A stretch of 64,000 bases of DNA from Neocallimastix lanati (nom. inval.) (Eukaryota > Neocallimastigomycota > Neocallimastigomycetes > Neocallimastigales > Neocallimastigaceae): contig JACVTC010000044.1 of the NCBI GenBank assembly GCA_016946835.1, positions 839,501 to 903,500 of the forward strand. Direction: 5' to 3'. Below the pieces are notes generated by a model. The model saw only the letters and a program-made list of their open reading frames with translations. It did no database searches and had not been told where the DNA came from. The first letter of the stretch is position 1. Each line of letters starts with the position of its first letter. Position numbers and translations under genes: made by a program. This document shows positions 12,501 through 25,518 of this stretch, piece after piece.

Positions 12501-14468
12501 CTGAATTTTCCAATTTTATTCCGGATCACGAAATCAGGGGAGATAATACATATAATACATATTATAATAAAAATACATACGATACCAATACATATAACAT
12601 TAATCATAATATTCAACAAAGATTAAATAAAATTGATTATCCAGGTTATAATGAATTTTTTAATTCAGAAAACATCCTAAGTAATTCACCAATATTAAAT
12701 AATAGCAATATACAAAAGATATATGAAGATATAATCAATAAAAATAATTCTAAAAATAAAAGAAAATATAACAAAAAACAAAGAAATAAAAATCACAATA
12801 ATAATAATAGTAACAATAACAATGAAAATATCAATAATGATAACCATAACAATAATTTCATTAATAATAATGCAAATAATAATAATAATATAAACAATAA
12901 TAATAATAATAACAACATAACCAATAATAATTATATCAGTAATAATAATACAAATAATAATAATTTTATCAATAATAATAGTACAAATAATAGTAATAAT
13001 AAAATTAGAAATAATAACAATAATATTGAAAATAATAATAATAGCCAAAATAGAGAAGATACTAATAATAAAATAAATGATAATACAGCCAATAAAACAA
13101 TCAATAACAATAATAATATTGAAAACAGCAGAGTAAATGACAACACAATTATCAATAAAAGTTATATTCAACGTAATGAAAAACGAAATTATAAATACTT
13201 TATTGACTAATAACAATTCATTTAAATTAAATAATATTGAGATCATTAATAAAAAAAGAACTATGAATATTATAAATGAAAATAATAACAACAGAAGAAA
13301 GACAACAAATATCTTAAGAGAATCAGAAAATTATAAAGAAATTCAAAATTTAACTAATAGAAAAGAGTGGATTAATGCAGTAAATGAAGAATTAATTAAT
13401 ATGAAAAACTTAAATGTATTTAATACAATTAAATATATACCTAAAAATGCCAATGCAATTTCCTCGTGATGGATTTTCAAATATAAAAGAAATGCAAATG
13501 GCTAGATAGCAAAAAGAAAGGCAAGAATTTGGAATAGACTTTCATGATACTTTTGCACCAACGTTAAAGCACGACTCTATCAGAATTTTAACTTCAATTG
13601 CTGCCAAAAATAATTTTATTATAGTACAAATTGATATAAACGCTGCTTATCTTAATACCAAGTTAAGTGAAAATATTTATATGAAACCTCCAGAAGGTCA
13701 CCCAGATTTTAATAGAAAATATTGGAAATTAAACAAGGCTATATATGGTCTGAAACAAAACGGACGAGAATGGAACAAAGAAATTAATAAATTCTTAACT
13801 AAAATAGGACTTAGAAGAATGGTAAGTGAACCATGTATATATGTAAAAAACGGTAAGAATAAAAACATTTTATGTATCGTCAGTATTTATGTTGACGATA
13901 TTTTAATCGCTGGAAAGGGGAATGAAATTAAATGTATAAAAGAATATTTCAAAAGAAAATATAAAATAAAAGAAATTGGCGACGTGGATTTCGTTATCGG
14001 AATAAAATTTGTTAAACACAAAAATGGATATTTTATACATCAAAATGATACATTATAGAGGTTTTAGAAAAATTCAATATGAATAATATGAATAATGAAA
14101 AGCCATTAAGAAATACAAAACCAATTATAGACGACAAACTTAGAAATATAAAATTTAATCAAACTACTTACCGAAGTGCAATAGGAAATTTACTCTACAT
14201 TGCTATATGCACCAGACCTGATCATCATCAATAGCATTGATTAACACTTCCCTAAGGGTAGCATTGTTCTTCTTTACCTCGTATAATTTTTCTTTATTGT
14301 CTTCGGCTTTATTCTTGGTGTCTTTGTACAAATCACTTTCTAAATATTTTCTAAAGCTGTAGTTACTTTGAATTCTCAAACTTGGAACTTTTTTCCATCT
14401 AAAGATTGGATGTGTTCTTGAGACATGTCGATTGTTAGTTTAAAAGCTTTAAATTGAGACTCTTAATC

Positions 14469-14719
14469 AAATAAAATTTTGTTTTATTATTTAATTATTT
14501 TTTTATTTTATTTATTTATTTATTTATTTATAAGATTTTATAAATATGTAATTACAAATGTTTAACTCAATTATTTCACATGAATTTATATCTTCTGTGG
14601 CTTGATTCTAGACTTACTATTTAATTTAATGTTATTAAATTTAACTATTTTATATTACATTTATATTTATTTAGTTTATATATAATTTATTATTGTTAAA
14701 GTAAACTTAAATATTAATA
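14469..14719 (-). repeat. Copia-1 5' LTR
   Basis: 251 bp. It matches the left LTR and abuts the PBS at 14454-14468. The two LTRs differ at well over ten positions, so the insertion is not recent. Confidence 0.75.
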
Positions 14720-14724
14720 TATTT

Positions 14725-16300
14725 AATTAAAATATTGAAACTAATAAAAAAAACTAATAAACAAATGATATAAAATGAAAATAAAACCTTAATTATTAAT
14801 AATAACATAAAAATTAATTAATTAGAATTATGATCTAAAACAAATATATGGAGTAACATATTTGTATATTTAATAATAATTATTAAATATTAAATTTATA
14901 TTTTTTTGACAATAATTTTTATAATAAATTATTAGTTATTCATTATTATATAATAATTACTATTATAATATATATTAAATTACATATTATTTTATAATAT
15001 TTTAAATTATATATTTATTTTATTTTATATATTATTATATTAGAATATAAAATTCTTATATTTAATAGAATTTAAATAATCTTATATTATATTATATTAT
15101 ATTATATTATTATATATTATTTTATGTTTATTTTATTTTTTTTATATTCTTATATATAATACACATTTATTATTTAAATATTGATATTATATTCTTATAT
15201 ATATAATTTATATTATATGTTTAAAATGTATTTCATATTATTAAATTTATAATTTTAAAATGTAATTTCTTAATAATAACCAATTTCTAATAAAATTATT
15301 TTAGAATGGGGATTTTTAATGATTTAGGAAAGTAATAATAAATTAAATAAAGATATAACTATATTATTATAATTAAAATATAGCACATAAAATCCTATAT
15401 ATCAATTAAATTATCACTTGATTAATTATCATGTTATTTATAAAACGACCTAAAAATAACGTGGTATAAAATAAATTTATGTAATATCATAAATTCTATA
15501 AAGACATAAAATTAATTTAAAACATAAAATTATAATATTAATTTTATGTTACATAAATATGAAAAAATGTAAATAATTTATAAATTAAATTTTATTTTAT
15601 TTTATTTTAATTATTTTAATATATTTATAATATATTTTTAATATTTTTTTATTATATGAAATACTTTAAAATACTTAATAGCTATAATAAAAATTAATTA
15701 AATAAATAGTTTATTATTAATTTTAAATATAAAAGCGAGAATAATTCTATATAATTATTCTATGAATATTTTATAACAATTTATTTTACAATTACTTTTA
15801 TATTAACGAGTCAATAATTAAATATATGTATTAAATTATAATTACTTTTAAATAATAAATAAATAAAATTATATAAATAAAAACTAAATAAATAAAACTT
15901 CTCTTAACAATAAATATTAAAATCTGGCGTAGTTTATAACAAACTTCACTAAAATATTAATTTATTTTAAAATTAATTATATAATTTAATTAAAATTTAT
16001 TTTAATATTAAAGTTATAATATTTTCATTAGCAAAATAAATAATTAAAATAATCGTAATCTCATTAACATAAAAATTAATAAATAGCAAAATAAATTAAA
16101 AATTAAAAAATGAATACTTTAAAATTATCATTAAATAATTTGAATTAAAAATTAAAATATGAAAAATTTAAATATTATTGGCATAAAATTATTAATATTT
16201 ATTAATTATTGTAATTTGTAAAAATTATTAATATAACTTTAAATTTAATCCTTTTATTTGAAAAATTATTCAATTATTTCTAAGAAAAATCTATAATTTT
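14725..16300. other. AT-rich region without recognisable genes
   Basis: Low-complexity A/T sequence with short (ATTAT)n runs near 15090-15125. I see no coding or RNA gene signal. Confidence 0.6.
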
Positions 16301-17045
16301 AAATATATCAAAAAAAAAGAATGTAAATATATGTAAATTTTTTTTGAAAAAAATGGTAACTTTTATTTTTATAGTAATTATTAATAAAATAAATTTCTAA
16401 AAAAAAAAATTCTTTATTTCTTCATTTTGAGTCTATACTAAGTAATTTGATAAAATTTATTACCACTTTCTGAGCTTATTCAGAATTAATGTAATAACAA
16501 CATTGAATAATTTGTGAAAGGTAAGTTTACTGTAAATGAAAAACAAAGAACAATAAATAAACAAAGCCCAAGATAATTTAATGCCACTCTATTTGAGTTG
16601 TTATATGAAAAACATTTATTATTTCGAAATAATTATTTACTATTAAGTTAAAGAATAAAACGTAAAGTATTTAAACTCCATTCGTTAATAGTAGGTTGGG
16701 TTTACACAATGTATTTATTTATTTATTTATTTATTTAAATTAATCAACTTTTATTTAATAATAAAATATTACAATTTACGTTAATAATAACGCTAGTACG
16801 TTACGGATTCAATTATATGAATAATTTATATATTTTTCTAATTTTTTATGAATGAATAAATATTTAATTTTTATAATATTACACATCCATTAAATATTAA
16901 ACTATATAAATAAAAATAAATTTAACTTAATATAAAAATTAATAATAAAATATAATAAAATAGATGTACAATTATTGTACAAAAACTAAACAAAGATTTT
17001 ATGTAATTAGGTAAAAAATTGTTAACAGTTTTGAGAAACACTACA
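16300..17045 (-). repeat. Ty3-2 3' LTR (approximate ends)
   Basis: Shares ordered segments with 19500-19985 plus 24989-25090 and with 60770-61320, including AACAATAAATAAACAAAG, a GTTACGGATTCAATTATAT-like stretch and GATGTACAA near the right end. This three-way match identifies it as an LTR. Confidence 0.6.
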
Positions 17046-19139
17046 TGATCATGAGGTAACCATTGAATAGCCATCATTTTATCATGTATTTGTTATAAAG
17101 CCTCCCCCAAGGAGCTAGCCATTAGTGGTTAACAATGCTTGTAATAAATTAGTTAAAGCACTTAGACATTCCTATTCAAAGTGACCTGTACTCTAGGTCT
17201 TGGTTCAATTGTGTTATTGTTTTCCTAAATCATGTAAGTATTTATACCTGTTCTGGACATTTTTTTCATTACTAGAGTACCATCTACTTCTAGCCAATGC
17301 TTACAATGCTTCTCCATGAAGTTGGTAGTTAGAGCTAGGTAACTGGTTTCCCCTCAACTTCAATAAATTCTATCACCTGGTCAGGTCTTAAGAGACAACC
17401 TTTGTCGAAATTTTTACCCTTCATCTTTTCAGTCTCAACTTTTGAGAGCGCATCAGCTTTATCTTTCTATTTTCCAGATCTGTATACTATTCCAAACAAC
17501 CGGTTTTGTCTAAGAGTTAGTAGTTGTTATTTAGCAGGGAACAGTAGATTTCTGTGATCGCTATAACGGATTATTTTATGCTTCATACCCTGAAGCAAAT
17601 GTTGCTATTACATAAATGCGTTTTTACAGCTAGTAGTTCTTTTTCTGGGATTAAATAATTTACTTCAACCTTTCTGAGTGTTTTCCAAGAGTAATAAATT
17701 AGATGAAAGGTCCCGTTGTCTCCTTTTTTTGTTTCAATACTCCTCCAATGGCCTTATTGCAAGTATCAGATTCGACGTAAAATTACTTTTCGTGATCTGC
17801 TTTACATGTTCTTCTAGCGATTTGTAGTAGACTACTAAATTATATAAGGTAACTTGGTATTAGTTCCGAATATCTTCACTAAAGATATTCTTTACAAAAC
17901 TTAGGATCAATACAGGTGCATTAGTTCCAAATCCTCGAATTTGTCAAATTTTGTATTGAAGGCTGAATTATTTTAGTTTCCTTTCTGTATTAGCACTATA
18001 TTTTAGGAAGATTTAATATTAACTACAGATCTTTTCCACAGCATATAAAAACGTAACTAATTCTCAGAATAGGATAGGCTTTTCTCTTAGTCCATTGGTA
18101 AAATTTCCTATAATCCATGTATAATCTTAATTAACTTGTTTTTTTTTTTTTGTCAAGAACAACATAAGGTAACCTGCTGGAGAGTCTGATATAAAAATAA
18201 ATCCTTTAGATAGGTTTTCATCTATGTATTCCTATAATGCATTTTCTCCTCTACGACTAGTTGGATAAATTGCTCCTTTATAAAGTGGTTCATCAGGCTT
18301 GAGTTTTTTCTTATGGTCGTACTGCTGGTGTTCAAATAACTTCTCGACAATTTCTTTATTGAAGACTTCTATTAAGTTTCCGTAGTATGTGTCTATTATT
18401 TCACCAATAGACAATAGCTTTTCCAGTCCCACTTTTCTAATTGTTTCTAGTCCTATTGCTCCTCCTTTTCAACCCTGTTTTCAACTTCATCTAAGTGTTT
18501 GTTAACAATTGGGATGAAGTCTTAAACTCAGCCTCAATTCAGGCAAATCTACTTTCACTTTTATTTTACATCACATATAACCTTAATGTCATCTATTGAT
18601 TACTACTAAGCAGTATGCTCTTAGACTCTTCCATCTGCTTGTTTATCAAGGCAGCAAAATCTATAGTTCCACTATTATTATTTTTACTTGAACTCCAGTT
18701 ATGAGAAGTTTTGTGTTTAATAGTCATAAATTTATTTTTTTTTATAATTATTATCTCTCAGGACTTCTCGGGAGTTTCGTCTTTTTCTTACTTCTAGTTT
18801 TTTGGGGTGGTTCTTCTACTAGGGTAAGGCTGTTGGCAGCAGTAACACTACCTATTGAACTCTTTAATTAACCAGTTCTTATGGTTTTTCTAGCTTAATC
18901 CTACATTTTTAAAATTTATCTGTAATATTCACTTACTTTTACTATCAATTTTTATAAGTATTACTTATATATCTATTAATATTTTATTACATATATATAG
19001 TAGTTATTATTATTATTATAATTTTATTAAAATTTTTTTTATCAAATAAATTTAAAATAACCTAAATTATTTATTATAAAATTTTTTGATTCAATCTCCG
19101 AGTCCTTATTTATATAAATTATGACCACCGAGATAGCAA

Positions 19140-19985
19140 AAGCGAATTTTTTTTGAAATTTGTAAAATTTATAATAATTAACAATCACTTTCTTTAAAAA
19201 ATTTAAAATTTTAATTTAAAAATTAAATTGTATTTAAATTATTAAAAAATTAAATTTCAAATATATAAATAATTCGAAAAATTAAATTTTTTAATTTTTG
19301 ATTAAAATTTAAATTCGAAGTCAAAAAAAAAATATTTATTTTTTTTTTAAAATTCTTCGTGGCATGTCCACTTTCTAAATATAGCGAATTAAATTTTAAA
19401 AGTAAGCAATCTAAATATAAGTAAATAAAAATATTCAACCTAATGTCAAAAGTTCTATTAACTATTATTACTATTAATAAGGATAATTAAATTAATTTAC
19501 AAATTAAACTATTACTTAGAGTTTGTTTTCTTATTTTCTTATTATCATTTTTTTTTGTTATAGATCATTACTATTGTAAAAGATAAGTTTACTATAAGCT
19601 AAAACAGCGAACAATAAATAAACAAAGGCTAAAATAATAACACCTCTTTATTGTAATTTTTAAATAAATAACGTTTATTGTTTCTAAATAATTATTACTA
19701 CTATTATTGTTAATGATTATAAAAAGGCTCTATTAAACTCCAATTGTTAGTAATAGGCTAGGGTTAAGCTAAATATTTATTTATTTACTCAAAATAATTA
19801 TATTTTATTTATTAATAAAATATTTTTAATATTACAATTTAGGTTAATAGTAACGCTTATATATTACGGATTCAATTATATAAATATTAAATATATATTA
19901 GTAATTTTTATAATTAGATATAAATTTAATTTATATAAATTTACTAATTTATTAATTATAAAACTATCTAAATAAGAATAAATTT
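19140..19985 (-). repeat. Ty3-2 5' LTR, left part (continues at 24989)
   Basis: Matches the left LTR up to AATAAATTT, where Copia-3 enters. The match resumes immediately after Copia-3 at 24989 (AATTTAACTATAT, then ATGTACAACTATGGTACAA). Confidence 0.6.
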
Positions 19986-20244
19986 TGTCTGTTAAGAATA
20001 AAATGATATTTGGTTTTAATATAAACTTTATTTATTAAAATATTTAATAGGTAATTACAATGTTAACAAATATAGAAGAATTACATTTTATTTATACTAG
20101 TTGTGGCTAGTGCCAAATATAATGAACTTTTATTACAATTAATTAAAGATGTATTTCAAATATAATGAGATAAATTATATAACGAATATTAATATAATAA
20201 ATTTAATTTAATATATTTCAACATTAATTCTTTATATTCTAACA
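19986..20244 (-). repeat. Copia-3 3' LTR
   Basis: 259 bp, TGTC...TAACA on the plus strand, flanked by the AATTT duplication and by the polypurine tract. Confidence 0.9.
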
Positions 20245-23200
20245 TTCCCCTGTCAAACTTAATTTTCTGTTATATCAAAAATTATGTTTGAGAATTTCTT
20301 CATTTTAGGTACATTAACCGTTTTAGTCAAAACGTCAGCTAACATTCTTTCCGTATCAATATATTCTAATATAATTCTTTTCATTTTAATATGATCTTTT
20401 TTAAAATAGAATTTTAAATTAATATTCTTAATTTTGAATTTAATTGTCCATTTTCAATTATTGTTTTACTAGAAATGTTGTCAATGTAAATTTTAATTGG
20501 TTTGTTTAAATTGAATAATTCAGTTAAAATATTTCTTATCCAAAATACCTTTTTTACGCATTCAGAAGTTCTGATATATTCTGCTTCCATTGTAGAGGTA
20601 GCTACTGTAGATTGCTTTTTTGATGACCAACAAATTGGCTTTTTCCCATAAGAATTATATTTCTGGAGGTTGACTTTTTATCAGTTATATCTCCCCCTAA
20701 GTCAGCGTCCGTAAAAGCAATAAATTCCCCTGTTCCTGTGTATTTAATTTTATAATTTAAAGTTGAATTTAAATATTTAAGAATATTAATTATCTTATTC
20801 CAGTCTGAAATATTTGGGTTCTCAGCTTTCCTAGCGGCTTTATTAACAGCAAATGAGTTATCAGGACGATTACATTTAGCTAAATAAATAAGGGAACCTA
20901 AAGCACTTTTATATGTTGTTTTATTAAACGGATTGTTATTTTCGTTTATATTATCACCAGTACAAGGTGTATTAGTTTTACGAGTATTATTAATTTTGAA
21001 TTTTGATAAAATATTTTTAGTGTAAGTAATCTGAGAAATTAAGTATGAGTTATTCTCTTTTTCTACTTTTATACCAAGTAAATAGTTGATTCTTTCACAA
21101 TTTGAAATTTTGAATTTTTCATTTATTAATTAATGGTTTTGGAAATTTCTTGGTCCTTACCTGTAATAATCATGTCATCAACATAAATGCCGATTATACA
21201 TGATGTATTTTCCTTATTGACCTTTTTAAATATACATGGTTCAGAGACAAGTTGTTGAAATCCAATGTTTTCAAGAAAAACAGTAATAGTTTCATTCCAT
21301 ACTCTTCCCGATTGCTTTAATCCGTAAAGCGCCTTATTTAATTTCCAATAGCCCTTACCATAATTTTTGTCTCTATGAGGAATATTAACAAAAATATCCT
21401 TATCTAATTTTGCGTTTAAGTAAGCAGCTTTAATATCGAGATGGAAAATATTCCAATGAAATTTTGCTGCTAATGAAATAATAAATTTCATGCTGTCATT
21501 ACTTAAAGTTGGGGAGAATGTTAATTCATAATCGATTCCTCAGATTTGGCTGAAGCCTTCAGCGACTAGATGTGCTTTAAATCTAGTGATCATGTTATTA
21601 CTATCCTTTTTTATGTTGAAAATCCATTTTGTTTTTATAGGTTTTTTATCTTCTGGTAATTTAGAAATGTAAGTTATAATTTTGTTACTATATAAATTAT
21701 TTAATTCGTCATTAATAGCATTTAACAATTCTTCTTTATTTTTACCCGTGACGGCTTCATGGAATGATGATGGAACATTAAGAGTTATATTAGCTATTTC
21801 ACTGGCATTGTTTGAAATTTCTATTCGTTTATTATTTTCATTATCAATGTTATTTTCAGGTCTTTTTACAGGTAGATTATTATGTACTTCATTTTCTTTA
21901 ATATTTTTATTTTTAAACATATCAATATTCTCATCATCTAAGCTTCTTTTATTAGAAGGATTAAATTGATATTGTCCAACATTTTGCTTTTTAGAGTTGA
22001 TATTTATATCATTTATATCAAAATCGCTATTACTTTTAGTGGAAGGGTTTAAGTGATATTGTCCAACATTTTTCATTTTATTGAGAATATTATCAGCAAA
22101 GCTATGTTTTCTTTTGCCAATGGTATTATTGATAGTATTAGGGTTCAAATGGAAATTGTTATCAGATGAAATTTTAAATGAATTTAGATTTTCTAAAACA
22201 TCATCTATAATGTATTCGTCGTTTAAAGTTGTTTGTTCATTACTTGTATAAGGTTCATTTTCAATAACAATATCACTGTCATTTGAAAAGTAATGGATTA
22301 CTTGTGAAGCCTTTTGTTCCTTATAGTTTTCATCTGGTAGAGTAAAGTTCGCGGGTTGATCTTCATCAAATACTACTTCTCGGACTAAATGTAACTTGAG
22401 GTCTTTGAAATCCATAACAATATAGCAGTGTGTTCTAAAATTAAGGCCTAGAAAAATACCTTTTTTACTGTTAGATTCAAATTTGCCTTTATTTTGTGAA
22501 AAGTTTTTATAATAGGCAATACACCCAAATGTTTTAATATATCTTAAATCAACCTTTTTATTGAAGAAGACTTCATTAGGTATGGCATTTCCTATACTTC
22601 TATGTGGGTTAATATTATATAAGTAATTCGCATAGTTAATTGCATAAACCCAAAATTTTTGATCTAGCTTTCTCCAAGATAAAAGGGTTCTTGTGCAATT
22701 GATCAATGTTTGATTAAATCTTTCTGCTTTGCCATTATTCTCGGGATTATAAGGAGGCGAATAGAGTTTAGTAATACCGTTATTTAAGCAATATTTTTCA
22801 ATTTTCTTATTTTTAAATTCCAATCCAATATCGGTTTTAAAGAATTTAATATTACAGTTGAAGCGATTTGAAATTATTTTAAAGAATTGAATAGTACTAT
22901 TAGGAACATCTCTTTTCCTTTTAAGTAAAAATATCCATGATTTTCTGGAAAATTCATCAATAAATATTAAGATGAATTTCTTGCCTGTTCCAGATGTAAT
23001 GCCCATAGGACCTATTAGATCTGAATGAATTGTTTCTAATATTCCGGAAGCTGTAGGAGGAATACCATTATGAGGTAAGCTTTTAAGTTTAGAAATTTTA
23101 CAATTCAAGCATTCATGTTTCTTTACGTTGTGTAATTCTAGGTATTGTGATAAATTATTGTGATAGAAGTGTCCTAAACGATTGTGCCATATGGTTTTGC

Positions 23201-24720
23201 TATAATCATCCAATTCATTTTTATTATTAGTTACACTTGAAATTGATGGTACTATTAGTTTTATTAGAATTCTTGCAATGTTGAATTCGTCAACATTGAA
23301 CTGTCCAATGATTTTTTCTTTGTCAGTTATATCGTCAGTCTTTTTAAGAATAAGTGATGTTTTGTTGATTTCACTTGAATATCCATTCCTGGATAATTTA
23401 AATCCACTTAATAAATTTTTATTGATTCTTTTGGAATTATAAACATTGTCTAATCGGATTATTTCATTATTGATTGTTCCTTCGAATATTCCAATGCCTT
23501 GAAATTCACAAATGGAATTATTTGCACATCTCATTTGGATTCTTTCATTACGAAAATTCTTTAAGATATTTTTATTATTTGTAATATGTTCTGAACATCC
23601 TGTATCGTAGGTCCAAATGATATAACTATCATTTGAATTGATTTCTTCACTCGTCAAATGATTGATAGCGTTTATATTATAATTATTTTGATTTGTATTG
23701 TTCGTTGGATTTTCCCTTTTTTCTTCTGGGATTATTTCAATATTTTCAATACACTTTTCAAATAATGGCTTTAATTCGTCAAAACAGATATTTTCGTTTT
23801 CTTCATCATCAGAAATGTAGTTATCATTTAGTTCTACATTTCCAATATATCTCCTTTTGTTATTCATTTTATTATTGTTTTTATTATATCTATGATCTAT
23901 GAAATTCTTTTCTTTCCCTATGGGTTTTAAGATTTAATTTACATTTATCAGTTGTATGTCCCTTCATTTCACAAATATAGCAATAGTTATCTTCTCTTTT
24001 AATCTTGTTTTCTTTTGAGAAGGGTCCATGAGATTTAATTTTTGTTACATAATCAATATCCATTAAGTCTTCAATTTTAGTAGAATTGTTTTCTTTTCCA
24101 GGGCCTTTTCCTAAAAAGTATTGTAAAACATTAATTTGTTCTTTTACATCATTGATGAAAACATCAATTTCTGTCTTGGAATTTAATTTTAGTCTACACC
24201 TAACTTCATTAGGTAATGCGTAATAGATGTATTTCATTTTCTCCATTGTTCCTAGCTTATAATTTTTATCATCAAGTATTTCAAATATTTCTGTAATCTC
24301 TCTTAGTATTTCGAAGACTCATCAATACTTTTCGATTTCAGAAATTGCAGTTTTCGAAGGTAGTGACTAATATCCTTAGACCTTTCTTTGTCATAATATT
24401 CTTTGATTTTGCTCATCATATCATATGATGTTTTTGCGTTTCGAAATTTTCACTTAACATCTTTTGTAATGCTTGTCAAAAGAAAAGCTTGTGCCTTTGA
24501 ATCTTCAATTTTCGCCTTTTCAAACAGTTCTTCAGTCATAGTTTTGTTTTTGACTTTTTCTTCCATAGTAGTAATTACATCTTCCTCAATGTATTTCCAA
24601 ATTTCCTTGGCCTTCATGATAGATCTTATAGTAGGATACCAATCTTCATAGTTGGCTCTGTTGAGGCGTTCATCAGCAGTAATTAAATAATTCATAGCGT
24701 TCATTTTTAGTTGCAACAAA

Positions 24721-24734
24721 TGAGACTCTTAATC
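24721..24734 (-). other. Copia-3 primer-binding site
   Basis: Minus strand GATTAAGAGTCTCA directly next to the LTR, the same sequence as in five other Copia elements here. Confidence 0.8.
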
Positions 24735-24988
24735 TGTCTGTTAAGAATAAAATGATATTTGGTTTTAATATAAACTTTATTTATTAAAATATTTAATAGA
24801 TCAATGTTAACAAATTTAGAAAAATTACATTTTATTTATACTAGTTGTGGCTAGTGCCAAATATAATGAACTTTTATTACAATTAGTTAAAGATGTATTT
24901 CAAATATAATGAGATAAATTATATAAAGAATATTAATATAATAAATTTAATTTAATATATTTCAACATTAATTCATTATATTCTAACA
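24735..24988 (-). repeat. Copia-3 5' LTR
   Basis: 254 bp. It matches the other LTR with about ten differences and abuts the PBS at 24721-24734. Confidence 0.9.
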
Positions 24989-25343
24989 AATTTAACTATA
25001 TATAGAAATTAATAATAGATATAATAAAATAAATGTACAACTATGGTACAAAAATTAAACAAAACTTTTATGTAATATACTGAGAAATTGTCCCCAAAAA
25101 AATATAAAATAAACTTAAAAATAAGGAAAAATCTTAAAGTATTTTCAATTATAACAATTAATTTATATTAAAATAATTATTACACACAAAATTTTTAAAA
25201 TTAATTAAAAAATTCAATAATTAATATTCAAATTTTATTATAATCTTTTATTTGATACTTTAATAATAAATTTATAATTTTATAATGATTATTATAAATA
25301 ATAATTTTAATTCTTATTTTGCTAATTTTAAATTAATAAATAT

Positions 25344-25518
25344 TATTAGAAACATAAATATAAAGCTTTTTATAATTATATTAATTAAAGGAGTAATGTT
25401 ATATATATAATATATTAGTGTAAGATATGTGACCAATAATAATAATAAGTCACATATTATGTTAACTATAAATATCATAAATATATACAAAATTATATCT
25501 ACTGTAACGAAAGTCACA
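25344..25518 (+). repeat. Solo LTR-like copy of the Copia-9 LTR family
   Basis: Matches much of 56380-56588, including TTAGAAACA, TATTAGTGTAAGATATGTG and an AAGTCACA end. No internal region follows, so it looks like a solo LTR. Confidence 0.55.

Larger units (their letters stand above)
8960..14220 (+). mobile_element. Copia-2: long-leader Ty1/copia element inside Copia-1
   Basis: Plus-strand parts: LTR 8960-9163 (starts TGTTAAAA), PBS 9164-9178, a leader of ~0.9 kb with three hairpin repeats, gag from ATG 10087 with a CCHC knuckle (10930-10971), protease WILDSGAS (Asp at 11201), integrase with HHCC (about 11640-11735) and DDE motifs (about 11810-12105), a very Asn-rich linker (12540-13250), and reverse transcriptase (13330-14200, YVDD 13888-13899). 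Gag opens with the NYSENFNQITEL and W-rich motifs shared with Copia-4. No 3' LTR is seen in the window. It is a broken fossil with about half a dozen breaks. Confidence 0.85.
6585..14719 (-). mobile_element. Copia-1: Ty1/copia element (minus), host to Copia-2
   Basis: Similar LTRs lie at both ends, with a 5-bp direct repeat TATTT outside them (6580-6584, 14720-14724). Minus-strand parts from right to left: 5' LTR, PBS GATTAAGAGTCTCAA (14454-14468), the start of a short-leader gag (ATG about 40 nt after the PBS, with a LDGKKFQVWEFKV-like stretch), then left of Copia-2 part of the IN-RT linker, reverse transcriptase (about 7640-8140, including YVDNM and LFGLKQ) and RNase H (about 6860-7430, including DADYAGD). 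A purine tract (GCGAGGGAG, 6838-6846) precedes the 3' LTR. Copia-2 occupies its middle. It is a broken fossil with many breaks. Confidence 0.8.
19986..24988 (-). mobile_element. Copia-3: short-leader Ty1/copia element (minus)
   Basis: It is bounded by LTRs 19986-20244 and 24735-24988 and by a perfect 5-bp target duplication AATTT (19981-19985, 24989-24993). On the minus strand the PBS (24721-24734) follows the 5' LTR, and gag begins only ~20-30 nt later (NYLITADERLNRANYEDWYPTI), so there is no long leader. Further parts are CCHC (about 23940-23981, CYICEMKGHTTDKC), protease DTGCSEH (about 23590-23615), integrase (about 22500-23200, HNRLGHF, DEFSRKSW and NPENNGKAERF), a linker with Asn/Asp-rich repeats, RT (about 21100-21640, YVDDM), RNase H (about 20330-20900) and polypurine tract GACAGGGGAA (20245-20254). 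LTRs are roughly 96% alike, so the insertion is moderately young. Broken, about half a dozen breaks. Confidence 0.9.
16300..25090 (-). mobile_element. Ty3-2: decayed Ty3/gypsy element (minus), split by Copia-3
   Basis: Two long related LTR regions flank minus-strand Ty3 coding remnants. The left LTR (3') is about 16300-17045. The right LTR (5') is about 19140-19985 and continues at 24989-25090 after Copia-3. Between them (17050-18960) the minus strand shows traces of gag N-terminal sequence, including an 'FAALINKQMEE'-like stretch near 18650, then reverse transcriptase starting 'AIYPTSRRGENAL' (about 18230-18430) and RNase H-type sequence further left. The gag matches the family of Ty3-5 (54380-56379). 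The coding part is heavily broken and the element is old. LTR ends are approximate. Confidence 0.65.

Noticed and set aside
12695-13291. Long Ile/Leu/Val-rich minus-strand ORF opposite the Asn-rich linker
   Set aside because: It is the complement of AAT/AAC runs in Copia-2 and has no independent features.
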